From: ZC4RG30 sp039932715
GTDB taxonomy: Bacteria; Pseudomonadota; Gammaproteobacteria; Steroidobacterales; Steroidobacteraceae
NCBI GenBank assembly: GCA_039932715.1
Contig: JBDTPN010000012.1
Span: forward strand, 19,079 to 83,078
Direction of reading: 5' to 3'
DNA: 64,000 nt
How positions within the stretch are numbered: position 1 is the first letter of the stretch; each line of letters begins with the position of its first letter. The notes under the pieces are model-generated. The model was not told the origin of the DNA. It ran no database searches and worked only from the letters and a program-made list of their open reading frames with translations. The position numbers were made by a program, and so were the translations under genes. Positions 1 to 8,550 of the stretch are shown piece after piece.

Positions 1-1
1 G

Positions 2-184
2 AACCGGATAACCCGCGAGGACGCGGTGACCAGTGTTGTCGCGGGATTTCGCGCATCGGAACTCACCGCGTTGTGGTTGGGTGATGGACGCGACTGGTCA
101 CTTGAAGAGTATCCCGCCCTGCCCTTCAGCCATTGCTTCATCGCTATTGACGAAACGATGAGACTGCCAGGACCGCAAACGTGA
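2..184 (+). CDS. C-terminal end of a protein, possibly a class I SAM methyltransferase (partial)
   Basis: An open frame enters from the left edge and runs 60 codons to a TGA at 182-184. It overlaps the GTG start of the next gene by four bases (GTGA), the usual sign of translational coupling, and the three following genes are also tightly packed. The residues (about 16-24 AGFRASELT, then a short acidic segment and FSHCFIAIDE) look like the tail of a class I SAM-dependent methyltransferase, but no diagnostic motif is present because the N-terminal part lies outside the window. The reading frame is well supported by context; the function is a weak guess. Confidence 0.55.
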   Translation, partial: NRITREDAVTSVVAGFRASELTALWLGDGRDWSLEEYPALPFSHCFIAIDETMRLPGPQT

Positions 185-1398
185 ACACGCGGGCGGATGC
201 TTTGATCATCGGTGGCGGCCCGGCAGGCACCTCCACCGCCGTGTGGCTGGCTGAAGCAGGTTGGCGCGTCACGCTGGTGGAGCAACATCGTTTTCCACGC
301 CAGAAGGTCTGCGGCGAATGCCTGGGGGCCGGCAGCTTTCCACTCCTGGATGCATTGGGGGTGGGGAGCGAAGTCCGCCAGGCCGCTGGCGCGCCGCTCA
401 CAAGGGTGGGTTGGATGGATGCAACTCGCAGGTTGACAGCACGCATGCCGCAAAGCCTGGCCCCGTACGCATATGGCCATGCCCTGGGCCGCGACGTATT
501 TGATTCGATACTACTGGCGCGGGCGCAATACGCAGGGGTAGACATACATCAGCCTGCACGCGTGGTTTCGGTCAATGGCGAGCCCGGCGACTTTCACTGC
601 GACATCACGATTGGTCCCCGATCAACCGCAGGCCTCTCTGCCGCGGTGATAATTGATGCGCATGGTTCATGGGAACACGGACCCCGGAGGCTGGTTGCGA
701 ATGCCCCGCGTGATCCAACCGAGCGGGTCGCGCAGGCATCGGACCTCTTCGGCTTCAAGGCATCCTTTTGCAACACCAGCCTGAGTCCCGGCTGGCTGCC
801 CGTGTTCGCACTCAATGGCGGCTATGGAGGAATGGTGGTGGCCAACGCAGGGCGCACGACGCTTGCGCTGTGCATGCGCCGTGACACGCTTCGACGCGTT
901 CGCATGCGGTACCCGGGAGTTGCGGCCGGAGTGGCGCTGGAGCATCACCTGCGCACCTCGTGCCAGGGCGTGCGGGAGGCCTTGCAGAATGGGCAACGGC
1001 AGGGAGCCTGGCTATCGATCGGCCCGCTGCAAACGGGAACCCGACTAACCGACACCCCCGGGATTTACCGTGTGGGCAACGCCGCCGGTGAAGCCCATCC
1101 GCTGGTGGGTGAAGGCATGACCATGGCGTTGCAGTCGGCGCGGGCCCTGACTCGACACCTCATCGAATACGCGGCGCGCAAAGGCGACGTCCGGCAGCAC
1201 CAAGCCGCGGCCCGTGCCTATGCCCATTCCTGGCGACAGCTTTTTTCATCGCGGTTGCGCGTTGCCGGCTGTTATGCGCAGATTGCGATGCAGCCTGCGC
1301 TGTCAGAACCTGTGGGGAAGCTCTTGAATCACTGGCCAGGTTTATTGACTGCAGCAGCCGCTTTCGCAGGTAAGGCACGTCGCAAGGAATTCGCATGA
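181..1398 (+). CDS. FAD-dependent oxidoreductase (geranylgeranyl reductase / FixC-like family)
   Basis: Single-domain flavoprotein of 405 residues, expected to be a cytosolic oxidoreductase or monooxygenase. The N-terminal Rossmann dinucleotide motif GGGPAG is at residues 11-16, an acidic residue ends the second beta strand (VEQH), and KVCGECL follows, typical of the geranylgeranyl-reductase-like group. A second FAD motif (YRVGNAAGEAHPLVGEG) lies near residue 300; the usual GD there is GN. The GTG start is chosen because it gives a four-base overlap upstream and places the Rossmann motif at the right distance. The ATG of the acyl carrier protein gene overlaps its stop. Flavoproteins of this type beside an ACP and a ketosynthase usually act on acyl or polyketide chains; that role here is inferred. 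Substrate unknown. Confidence 0.85.
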   Translation: MNTRADALIIGGGPAGTSTAVWLAEAGWRVTLVEQHRFPRQKVCGECLGAGSFPLLDALGVGSEVRQAAGAPLTRVGWMDATRRLTARMPQSLAPYAYGHALGRDVFDSILLARAQYAGVDIHQPARVVSVNGEPGDFHCDITIGPRSTAGLSAAVIIDAHGSWEHGPRRLVANAPRDPTERVAQASDLFGFKASFCNTSLSPGWLPVFALNGGYGGMVVANAGRTTLALCMRRDTLRRVRMRYPGVAAGVALEHHLRTSCQGVREALQNGQRQGAWLSIGPLQTGTRLTDTPGIYRVGNAAGEAHPLVGEGMTMALQSARALTRHLIEYAARKGDVRQHQAAARAYAHSWRQLFSSRLRVAGCYAQIAMQPALSEPVGKLLNHWPGLLTAAAAFAGKARRKEFA

Positions 1399-1628
1399 CG
1401 ACATTGGAGAGACTGCAGGACATCCTCGTTAAGGATTATCACGTGGCGCGCGAGCGACTCAGTCCCGACGCAGTGTTGACAGATCTCGGCATTGATTCCC
1501 TCAGCTCGCTTGAACTGATGTTCAAGATAGAGGATGCCTTCCAGGTTTCCATCGCGGAGGACACCCCCACCAATCTGGTTACGGTGGCGGACGTTGTCAA
1601 TTACATCGATAACCTGTTGCCCAGGTGA
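1395..1628 (+). CDS. acyl carrier protein
   Basis: Stand-alone acyl carrier protein of 77 residues, the normal length. The phosphopantetheine attachment motif is LGIDSLSSLE, with Ser35 as the expected carrier serine, followed by the usual acidic recognition helix (MFKIEDAF). It would carry acyl intermediates on 4'-phosphopantetheine in the cytosol. The ATG overlaps the stop of the FAD oxidoreductase (ATGA), and its own stop sits just before the ketosynthase ATG, so the three genes are almost certainly one operon. This is a pathway-specific ACP rather than the fatty-acid AcpP, judging by its location away from fab genes and by divergence from the near-invariant AcpP sequence. Confidence 0.95.
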   Translation: MTTLERLQDILVKDYHVARERLSPDAVLTDLGIDSLSSLELMFKIEDAFQVSIAEDTPTNLVTVADVVNYIDNLLPR

Positions 1629-1630
1629 CC

Positions 1631-2863
1631 ATGCAACGCGTGGCGATTACCGGGATGGGCGTGGTGTCCCCGCTGGGCAACAGCATTGACCTGATGTTCG
1701 CCAATTTTGTCGCGGGCAATTCAGCAATCCGCAGTCTCAGCGCACCGCGTTGCGCCAAGCTTCGGTCCCCAATTGGCGCCATGGTCGATTTTGACGGCAG
1801 CGCGCATTTCGATGTGGCCAGGCTGCGCATGCTCGACCGGGTCAGTCAGCTCGCCCTGGTAGCGGCCGCCCAGGCGGTAGCAGATTCGAAGATTGCTCTA
1901 TCCAGCGAAGATCTCGAGCGCTGCGGAGTCTCGGTAGGATCCAGCCTGGGCGGCGTGCAGACCACCGACGAAGCGTATTACAGCATGTACGCGGAAAAAT
2001 CCGACCGGGTGCAGCCGTTCAATATCGTGGCGGCCATGGGCAACGCACCGGCAGCATGGATTGGCCTGGAGCATGGCTTCACAGGGCCAAATCTCACCTA
2101 TTCCACCGCCTGTTCCTCATCCGCAGTGGCCATCGGCGAAGCGGCACGCCGAATTCAAAGTTCTGAGATCGACGTCATGCTCGCAGGTGGAGCCGAGGCG
2201 CCATTGACGTTCGGCATATTGCGCGCCTGGGAAGCCATGCGAACCCTGGCGGTTCCCGACCCATTGGACCTGTCGACTTCATGTCGGCCGTTTGCCAAAA
2301 CCCGTACGGGCCTGGTGATCGGAGAAGGCGCGGCATTCGTGTTGCTGGAAGGTTGGGACCACGCGGTGGCGCGCGGCGCCAGGATCCACGCCGAGCTCAC
2401 CGGCTACGGGCTTGTCACTGACATCGGACACCTGACGCGCCCTTCCGTGGCGGGTCAGGCCAGCGCCATGCGCGCAGCACTGCGCTGCGCCGGGGCGCAG
2501 CCGCAGGATATCGACTACATCAACGCCCATGGCACGGCGACATTGGCCAACGATGCCGTGGAAACTGCCGCGATCAAGGACGTGTTCGGCCCTGGCGCCA
2601 GCGGAATTCCCGTGAGTTCAACCAAGTCCATGCACGCACACCTGCTGGGCGCAGCGGGTGCCCTTGAGTTCGTCATAGCAATTGCAGCACTGCAACGTGG
2701 CGTCATCCCGCCCACCATGCACCTCAACGTGCGAGATCCGGCCTGCGATCTGGACTATGTAACCGAAGGAGCCCGCAGCCACGTTGCGCTGCACACGGTC
2801 ATGTCAAACTCGTTTGCATTTGGCGGGACCAATGCAGTGCTGATTGCCAGGCACGCCACCTAG
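1631..2863 (+). CDS. beta-ketoacyl-[acyl-carrier-protein] synthase, FabF-like
   Basis: Thiolase-fold condensing enzyme of 410 residues that joins an acyl primer to malonyl-ACP. All three catalytic residues are visible: Cys161 in STACSSS, His300 in NAHGTATLAND, and His337 in STKSMHAHLLGAAG with the neighbouring Lys332. The glycine-rich C-terminal loop NSFAFGGTNA is intact, so it should be an active ketosynthase and not a chain-length-factor type partner. The ATG at 1631 gives the canonical MQRVAITGMGVVSPLG start and is preferred over the GTG at 1625 that overlaps the ACP stop. With its own ACP, a flavoprotein and probably a methyltransferase it points to a small dedicated lipid or polyketide pathway. 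The neighbour downstream is on the other strand. Confidence 0.93.
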   Translation: MQRVAITGMGVVSPLGNSIDLMFANFVAGNSAIRSLSAPRCAKLRSPIGAMVDFDGSAHFDVARLRMLDRVSQLALVAAAQAVADSKIALSSEDLERCGVSVGSSLGGVQTTDEAYYSMYAEKSDRVQPFNIVAAMGNAPAAWIGLEHGFTGPNLTYSTACSSSAVAIGEAARRIQSSEIDVMLAGGAEAPLTFGILRAWEAMRTLAVPDPLDLSTSCRPFAKTRTGLVIGEGAAFVLLEGWDHAVARGARIHAELTGYGLVTDIGHLTRPSVAGQASAMRAALRCAGAQPQDIDYINAHGTATLANDAVETAAIKDVFGPGASGIPVSSTKSMHAHLLGAAGALEFVIAIAALQRGVIPPTMHLNVRDPACDLDYVTEGARSHVALHTVMSNSFAFGGTNAVLIARHAT

Positions 2864-2870
2864 ACGCAAT

Positions 2871-3578
2871 TCAATCGCCCGCACTGGCCTGGCACCAGTC
2901 GCGGCCAAACTGCAACGCCTCATCGCGACTTGTGAATGTGCCTGATCCATATGAAACGGTCGGGCCAACTGAGCCACTGACCAAGCGCCGATGACGTTCA
3001 ATGGAATAGCGCGGCGCTGACCACTCAGCCCTGCTTCGCTTGATGATCTGCAGGGTCCAGTTGCCAATCTGTTCGGTGATTTCAGTCTCGACAACAGGGG
3101 GTCGGCGACTTACGCCGTACTCGGCGAGCTGGGCCTGGAACAGGCTTGCCGCGTGGCGCAGAAGATCAATATCCAGCTCAGATGTGCTCTTGGGGAAGTG
3201 ATCGTAGTGACACAACACTGCGTGCGCATCACCATCCTCGGCGTAAAGCGGCAGGCCGAAATAAGAGCGAATCCCCTCCCTGGCGGGATGATTGACCAGG
3301 CGCGCATCTTCCATTGAATTGGATGTCTCAAATGGCTTGCTGTCCCTCAGGACGATTGCGCAGTACGACGCCTGCTGATTGATTTCATCAGCATCCAGAA
3401 CGTCGGGGCTCAGCTTGTCGAAATGATAGACCGGGTATCCAATGCCGTTGGAATACCAGATAACCGAGAGAAACCTGAATGACGAAAGGGATCCCAGATA
3501 TTCGAGCGCCGCGCGGCCACCGTCTGTCGACAGGCGCGACCGCAATATATCGAACCGTTCCGTGGATTCGCCGGCCAT
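2871..3578 (-). CDS. GAF-domain protein
   Basis: Protein of 235 residues without signal peptide or membrane segment. Residues of roughly 25-165 fit a GAF sensory domain: a predicted helix, a strand with SVIWYSNGIGYPVYHFD, a middle segment with SYCAIVLRDSKPF, and the typical RSYFGLPLYAEDG / AVLCHYDH strand pair that closes the ligand pocket. The last 70 residues form a separate basic region (TLQIIKRSRAEWS and FTSRDEALQFGRDW) that I do not recognise. No HTH, kinase, GGDEF or phosphodiesterase output domain is present, so it may act by protein contact. It lies 18 bases downstream of the thioredoxin-like gene and probably shares its transcript. Ligand unknown. Confidence 0.75.
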   Translation of the reverse strand: MAGESTERFDILRSRLSTDGGRAALEYLGSLSSFRFLSVIWYSNGIGYPVYHFDKLSPDVLDADEINQQASYCAIVLRDSKPFETSNSMEDARLVNHPAREGIRSYFGLPLYAEDGDAHAVLCHYDHFPKSTSELDIDLLRHAASLFQAQLAEYGVSRRPPVVETEITEQIGNWTLQIIKRSRAEWSAPRYSIERHRRLVSGSVGPTVSYGSGTFTSRDEALQFGRDWCQASAGD

Positions 3579-3596
3579 ACGTCCTTTGTGTTGGGC

Positions 3597-4064
3597 CTAC
3601 CTGGGGGAAGTAACGCCTTGACTGACGCGCGCGAAAAACTCGTAGATTCCGGTGTCGCTCATACGCCGCGCATCCGCCAGCTCGCCAGCCTTGGTCATGT
3701 ACAGCACCTTATTGTCCGGCGAAACCACAACCGCAGCAGGTATGCCCTTGCGGATCGGGTCGCCGTAGCTGGCAGTGATTTCCAGATTGCGGTCAAAGTT
3801 GCCCACGTCTACTTTCACCAGCGTAAATGCCTTGGCAACAAGGGCGGCGTTCTGACCGTTGTGCAAAGAGCGATCCAGCGCGACGCAATCCTCGCACCAG
3901 TTGGCACCGAATATGATAAGAACTGGCACATGACGCCCCCTGGCTGCAGTCAGAGCGTGCTGGATAGCCGCCTTGGCGTCAGCCAATTCATCGTACGGGG
4001 GCGTTGCTGCCATCCCCACGATGCTGAACAAGGTCAAAAACCAGATGGCTGCCTTCATTCTCAT
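3597..4064 (-). CDS. secreted thioredoxin-like protein
   Basis: Protein of 155 residues with a Sec-type signal peptide (positively charged MRMK, then a hydrophobic stretch to about residue 20), so probably periplasmic. The thioredoxin-fold redox motif is WCEDC with cysteines at residues 57 and 60, preceded by the strand VLIIFGAN. The cis-proline region is GIPAAVVV, followed by the strand NKVLYMTKAGEL. It resembles thioredoxin-like proteins thought to reduce or isomerise periplasmic thiols; the exact partner is unknown. It is first in a likely two-gene unit with the GAF gene, and diverges from the flavin reductase gene across a 177-base spacer in which I see no certain promoter. Confidence 0.85.
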   Translation of the reverse strand: MRMKAAIWFLTLFSIVGMAATPPYDELADAKAAIQHALTAARGRHVPVLIIFGANWCEDCVALDRSLHNGQNAALVAKAFTLVKVDVGNFDRNLEITASYGDPIRKGIPAAVVVSPDNKVLYMTKAGELADARRMSDTGIYEFFARVSQGVTSPR

Positions 4065-4241
4065 CTCACCGATTGGCGTCTGGCAACGAATAAATTCGGG
4101 CCGCCTATTATTATAGCGAAGGCGTCAATACCCAATGCAACAGAGTTGATCAGAATCGACGATTTCCTTCTTCCCGTCGCGCCACTGGGCCATTAGCATG
4201 GTTGGCGACTTGAGACTAACGACACTGGAAGGATAACGGGC

Positions 4242-4757
4242 GTGAAGGTTTCCACGAATGAGTCGTCGAATGACACTGTGGGCGCCGCGTTCGTGCGGCT
4301 TGTCGCAACACTGGACTACCCCCTCTACATAGTCACCACCGCTGTGGGCGGCGAACCCACGGGATGCCTGCTGGGATTCGCAACCCAATGCAGCATCCAT
4401 CCGCCGCGCTTCCTGGCTTGCATCTCAAGGAAGAATCACACCTTTCATCTGGCCAAGCGCGCCGCGGTGTTCGCCGTGCACGTCATTGATGAAAAGAACA
4501 AAGCCCTCGCCGAACTGTTCGGTGGCGAGACCGGCGATGCAGTGGACAAATTCGCGCAGGTACGCTGGCATCTTGTGGATGGCGTGCCGATTCTTGACGG
4601 ATGCCCACGCTGGTTTACCGGATCGGTTCTGGAGCAGATCGACTTTGGTGATCATGTTGGCCACCTGCTTGAGCCGCTCAAAGTGCAAACCGGCAGTGCC
4701 GCCGATCAACTGACGTACCAGCAGGCACGCGACATCGACCCAGGCCACAAGCCATAG
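4242..4757 (+). CDS. flavin reductase family protein (FMN-binding split barrel)
   Basis: Protein of 171 residues of the flavin reductase-like split-barrel family, which binds FMN and reduces free flavin with NAD(P)H or serves as the reductase partner of a flavin-dependent enzyme. Family signatures are PLYIVTTAVGGEPTGCLLG near residues 26-44, PPRFLACISRKNHTFHL, and AVHVIDEKNKALAELFGG. The GTG start at 4242 is supported by the purine-rich GGAAGGA at 4227-4233. The stop is eight bases before the ATG of an Old Yellow Enzyme, so the two are probably co-transcribed and functionally linked. A general oxidoreductase of the same fold is the main alternative. Confidence 0.88.
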   Translation: MKVSTNESSNDTVGAAFVRLVATLDYPLYIVTTAVGGEPTGCLLGFATQCSIHPPRFLACISRKNHTFHLAKRAAVFAVHVIDEKNKALAELFGGETGDAVDKFAQVRWHLVDGVPILDGCPRWFTGSVLEQIDFGDHVGHLLEPLKVQTGSAADQLTYQQARDIDPGHKP

Positions 4758-4765
4758 AGAGTTTC

Positions 4766-5842
4766 ATGACCGACCTGTTCTCCCCACTGCGGCTTGGCCC
4801 GCTGACATTGCCCAATCGCATCATCATGGCGCCGCTGACGCGCGGTCGCGCGACGCGGCAGGCTGTGCCCACTCCCTTGATGGTCGAGTACTACCGGCAG
4901 CGGGCCGGTGCCGGCCTGATCATCACTGAAGCAACAGGGATCAGTCGCCGGGGTCTGGGCTGGCCGTGGGCCCCGGGCCTGTGGAATCAGGCGCAATTAG
5001 AGGGCTGGATGCCGGTGACTGCGGCGGTACACGCCGCAGGCGGGCACATCTTCGCGCAGCTGTGGCACATGGGCCGCCTCGTGCATCCGAGCATGGGTGA
5101 AGTGCAGCCGGTGTCGGCCAGCGAAACGACGGCCCCGGGGGATGCCCATACCTACGACGCCAAGCAGCCCAATGTCCTTGCACGTGCGCTGCGCGTGGAG
5201 GAGATTCCCGCGCTGCTGGACGACTACCGTCGCGCAACGCGCAATGCGCTGGCAGCCGGCTTCGATGGCGTGCAGATCCACGCTGCCAACGGCTACCTCA
5301 TCGATCAGTTCCTGCGGGATGGCACCAACCTGCGTAAGGACGAATATGGTGGCAGCATCGACAATCGTCTGCGCCTGCTGCGTGAGATCACTACCGCCGT
5401 TATTGAAGTCGCGGGGCGCGACCGTACCGCCGTGCGCCTGTCCCCCAACGGAGAGATCCAGGGCGTCAATGACAGCCAGCCGCACGAAACTTTTCCCGCC
5501 GCGGCCCGCGCATTGGCCGAACTGGGCATCGTCTTTCTGGAACTGCGCGAGCCCTCGCCCGACAGCAACTTTGGCAAACTCGATACCTCCCCTGTGGCAC
5601 CCGAAATCCGCGCCGTGTTCCCAGGCGTGTTGGTGCTCAACTCCGATTTCACCGGAGAACGTGCACAGAGCACCATCGCCACGGGGGCAGCTGATGCCAT
5701 AACTTTTGGTCGATCCTTCATTGCCAACCCGGATCTGCCGCTGCGCCTGCGCGAAGGACTACCGGTAAACCAGCCAGATTTCGCGAGCTTCTACACGCAG
5801 GGCGAAAAGGGCTATACCGACTATCCTTTCGCGTTGCGGTAA
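4766..5842 (+). CDS. alkene reductase, Old Yellow Enzyme family (NemA-like)
   Basis: FMN-dependent TIM-barrel ene-reductase of 358 residues, the usual length. It reduces activated C=C bonds or nitro groups using NAD(P)H. The start LFSPLRLGPLTLPNRIIMAP is followed by the family's conserved AQLWHMGR and the active-site segment HAANGYLIDQF, in which His and Asn bind the substrate carbonyl and Tyr is the proton donor. The segment DEYGGSIDNR closes the FMN phosphate site. The organisation with a flavin reductase directly upstream suggests a small redox or detoxification operon (inference). It converges on dinB with an 18-base gap. Closest named members are NemA and xenobiotic reductases; the physiological substrate cannot be read from sequence. 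Confidence 0.93.
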   Translation: MTDLFSPLRLGPLTLPNRIIMAPLTRGRATRQAVPTPLMVEYYRQRAGAGLIITEATGISRRGLGWPWAPGLWNQAQLEGWMPVTAAVHAAGGHIFAQLWHMGRLVHPSMGEVQPVSASETTAPGDAHTYDAKQPNVLARALRVEEIPALLDDYRRATRNALAAGFDGVQIHAANGYLIDQFLRDGTNLRKDEYGGSIDNRLRLLREITTAVIEVAGRDRTAVRLSPNGEIQGVNDSQPHETFPAAARALAELGIVFLELREPSPDSNFGKLDTSPVAPEIRAVFPGVLVLNSDFTGERAQSTIATGAADAITFGRSFIANPDLPLRLREGLPVNQPDFASFYTQGEKGYTDYPFALR

Positions 5843-5860
5843 CATGCTTGCCAGCATTCC

Positions 5861-7063
5861 CTATGGGACCAAAAGCGGATCGGGCGAATAGGCCGCTTCG
5901 CTTTTGGCGAGCTTGCCCACTCGCACTCCCAGTAGCCGGATGCGCCGTTCCAGGTTGACACGCTTGAGTCCCTGGCCGGCATGATGGCGAATGGTTGCGG
6001 CATCGGCCGTGAACTGTTCAATGGTGGTGTCGCGCGTGACGATCTGAAAGTTGTCGAAACGCAGCTTGATGCCGATGGTCTTGCCAGCGTATCCCTTGCG
6101 CTGCAGGTCCGCGGCTACCTGCTCACACAGCGTGGTGAATACCGCCCCCAGCTGCGCGCGATCCCTTTTGGCATGAAGATCGCGCTCGAATGTGGTCTCA
6201 CGACTCATGCTTACCGGCTCGCTCTCGGTCACCACAGCGCGCTGGTCTCGTCCCCAGCTGACCTCGTGCAGCCACGCTCCGTGACTCTTGCCAAAATTCT
6301 CGATCAGCCAGTCGCGATCACGTGAAGCCAGATCGCCCACGGTGTGGATGCCCTGGGCGCGCAGTCTTTCGTCGGCCCTGGGACCGATGCCATTGACCTT
6401 GCGGCAAGGCAGCGGCCACACCCTGCTTTGCAGGTCATCCATGGTGACAATGCTGATGCCGTTGGGCTTGTCGAATTCGCTGGCCAGTTTTGCAAGCAGC
6501 TTGTTGGGCGCCACTCCGATCGAGCAGGTCAGGCCCGTCGCATCAAAAATGCATTCCTGTATATGGCGTGCCAGCACACGGCCGCCGTCTATTTCGGCAG
6601 CAGGCACGTCGGTGAGATCAATGTAAACCTCATCGATGCCGCGATCCTCCATCACCGGCGCTATCCCGGTGACGGTGCGCTTGAACAGGCGCGAGACTCG
6701 GCGCACCTCTTCGAAATCAACCGGCAGCAAAATCGCCTGCGGGCAGAGCTTGGCGGCCTTCATCAGGCCCATCGCAGACCCCACGCCGAACTGTCGCGCT
6801 GCATAGGTGGCAGTGGTGGCCACTCCCCTGCCCACATAGCTGCCCAGTCGCGGAAAGGCGTCCACCGGAATCATGTGGGGCAACAGCGCGCCGGGCAGGT
6901 TCTCATCCCTGCGCCTGCCGCCTCCGATCACCACGGGCAGGCCCTTGAGCTGCGGATACCGCAGCAATTCGACGGATGCGAAAAATGCATCCATATCCAG
7001 ATGTGCGATGCGGCGCGAAACGGGGACGCCGGATTCGGGATTCATGCAGATAGCATACGGCAC
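5861..7063 (-). CDS. dinB: DNA polymerase IV
   Basis: Y-family translesion DNA polymerase of 400 residues that copies past lesions at the cost of fidelity. Catalytic acidic residues lie in AHLDMDAFFASVE and in DRGIDEVYIDLTD. The helix-hairpin-helix region (VNGIGPRADERLRAQGI, then GDLASRD) and the C-terminal little-finger domain are complete. The C-terminus lacks an obvious beta-clamp pentapeptide in the usual place, although I cannot exclude a divergent one. The listed GTG start could be replaced by the ATG at 7045. It begins only 12 bases after a secreted-protein gene, so it may be read from the long upstream operon as well as from its own promoter; I did not find a convincing LexA box. Confidence 0.95.
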   Translation of the reverse strand: MPYAICMNPESGVPVSRRIAHLDMDAFFASVELLRYPQLKGLPVVIGGGRRRDENLPGALLPHMIPVDAFPRLGSYVGRGVATTATYAARQFGVGSAMGLMKAAKLCPQAILLPVDFEEVRRVSRLFKRTVTGIAPVMEDRGIDEVYIDLTDVPAAEIDGGRVLARHIQECIFDATGLTCSIGVAPNKLLAKLASEFDKPNGISIVTMDDLQSRVWPLPCRKVNGIGPRADERLRAQGIHTVGDLASRDRDWLIENFGKSHGAWLHEVSWGRDQRAVVTESEPVSMSRETTFERDLHAKRDRAQLGAVFTTLCEQVAADLQRKGYAGKTIGIKLRFDNFQIVTRDTTIEQFTADAATIRHHAGQGLKRVNLERRIRLLGVRVGKLAKSEAAYSPDPLLVP

Positions 7064-7075
7064 CCCGAATTCAGA

Positions 7076-8539
7076 TCACTTGGCTGGTGCCCCCGGCTTG
7101 TCGAAATTGAACAGGCCCTCGTCCTGTGCCGGCCGCTTCATGCCCTGCTCGTAGTACTTTTCCCAGTTCTTCGCCCACGGGCGCCCGTAGATGTCTGGCG
7201 TCTCGAAGGTGATCTCCTGCCCCGGCGTGACTGGCGTGGCGTGGCCCTTGATTGGATAAATGTTGGGCACGCACTCAATGAAGGTGTAGGGATTGCCGTC
7301 TTCCAGCGCACCCATGCGGTGCAGATCCCGCACGATACGGATCGGTTGCACCAACGCCTCCGGATCGTAAAAAATGGCTTCCTGGTGCATGGCAGTGATC
7401 TTGCCGTTCGCGTCGCGAACCGGCGAATAGATTTCCACCGACTGCATCTTGCTCGAGAACTCGAACTTCTGGTGCACCATCCAGCCCTGGATGTTGGAGG
7501 TCCAGGTGATCAATGAATCCTTGTCCCAGAAGCCGATGGTCTCGCCGTACCAGCGGGGCACATCGGCGCCCAAGCGCGGCACCGTGCCATCCATGCGGAA
7601 CTCGCGCCCGATATTGATGTTGGTGACGAAGTTGCGCGCTACGCCCGTGGAAATCTGAACCAGCTTTGGCGTAATGAGGAAAATGAACGGATTGATCTGC
7701 GCCTGCGTTGCCACCGGGTCAAAGCGGCGCATGAAGCCTTCAGGCCAGCAGTATTGCGACGGCCATTGGGAAGCTGCGTCCACAGCCTCGTGATACATCT
7801 GCTGCACCATTCGCTTCTGGTACTCAGGGGTCAGCAAGGAAAGGATGGTGGGAATCTGGTTGTATCCCATGCTGGCGTACCAGTCGTTGTTGCGAAATTC
7901 GACGCTGTACCGGCCATTCCAGTCGCCGGGCACGGTGGCATAGGTGTGCTGAATCGGGCCGCCGCGCGCCTTGACTTCAGCCAGCAGTGCTTCGTAATGG
8001 GCCTGCGCAGTCTTAAATTTATAGGGACTGACCAGCGCACTGCGTGGCAGATCGCGGTCGCAATATCCCCAGGCTGCAGTTTTTGGGTCGTTATTGACCA
8101 CCAGCGCGGGCCCATTAGCGCCACGCTGCGACTCGATCCCCGCCGGACTGTTGCAGCGGAAATAAAGCTGGTTGGTCCACAGAGCCACATCCTGGTAGAA
8201 GTCCTTCGAAGTGAAAATGTCGATGGGCAATGGCTTCACGCCCTTGGGCACCGTTCCTCCCCAGGCGGAACCAATCTCAATGGCATCCGCGGTTCCGGGT
8301 GCTGCAGGAATCCCCGGCAGCCGCATTCGGATCCGTTGCGGCCCGACGATCCGCGACTGGTTTGGAATCGCCTGTGCCGGCGTCGCGGCCGGCGTTGTGA
8401 CCGGTGCGCGCGGATCCACCGTCAGTGGCGCATCGCGGCCGACGCTCGGCGGGTTGACGTTTTGCGCACTGGCCCACGTAGCGGCGGACACGGCCACGAT
8501 GACGGCAAAACCGAATTGTATGCGGCGGCTTTTTTTCAT
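7076..8539 (-). CDS. secreted protein of unknown function, ~490-residue paralogue 1
   Basis: Protein of 487 residues with a Sec-like signal peptide (MKKSRRIQFGFAVIVAVS, cleavage near ASA-QN). It is a clear paralogue of the protein at 9850-11325 along its whole length; shared blocks include SKDFYQD/SKDFYKD, YFRCNSP, AAWGYCDRD, HTYATVPGD, WPSQYCWPEGFMRR, IGREFRMDG, RLGADVPRWYGETIGFWD and PYTFIEC. Four conserved cysteines could form disulphides outside the cytoplasm. The C-terminal 240 residues also resemble the 255-residue protein at 23117-23884. The ATG at 8539 is preferred over a TTG at 8554 because it starts directly with the signal peptide. It is tightly linked to the SGNH hydrolase gene. 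I know no characterised member of this family. Confidence 0.75.
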   Translation of the reverse strand: MKKSRRIQFGFAVIVAVSAATWASAQNVNPPSVGRDAPLTVDPRAPVTTPAATPAQAIPNQSRIVGPQRIRMRLPGIPAAPGTADAIEIGSAWGGTVPKGVKPLPIDIFTSKDFYQDVALWTNQLYFRCNSPAGIESQRGANGPALVVNNDPKTAAWGYCDRDLPRSALVSPYKFKTAQAHYEALLAEVKARGGPIQHTYATVPGDWNGRYSVEFRNNDWYASMGYNQIPTILSLLTPEYQKRMVQQMYHEAVDAASQWPSQYCWPEGFMRRFDPVATQAQINPFIFLITPKLVQISTGVARNFVTNINIGREFRMDGTVPRLGADVPRWYGETIGFWDKDSLITWTSNIQGWMVHQKFEFSSKMQSVEIYSPVRDANGKITAMHQEAIFYDPEALVQPIRIVRDLHRMGALEDGNPYTFIECVPNIYPIKGHATPVTPGQEITFETPDIYGRPWAKNWEKYYEQGMKRPAQDEGLFNFDKPGAPAK

Positions 8540-8550
8540 ATGCGTAAGTC

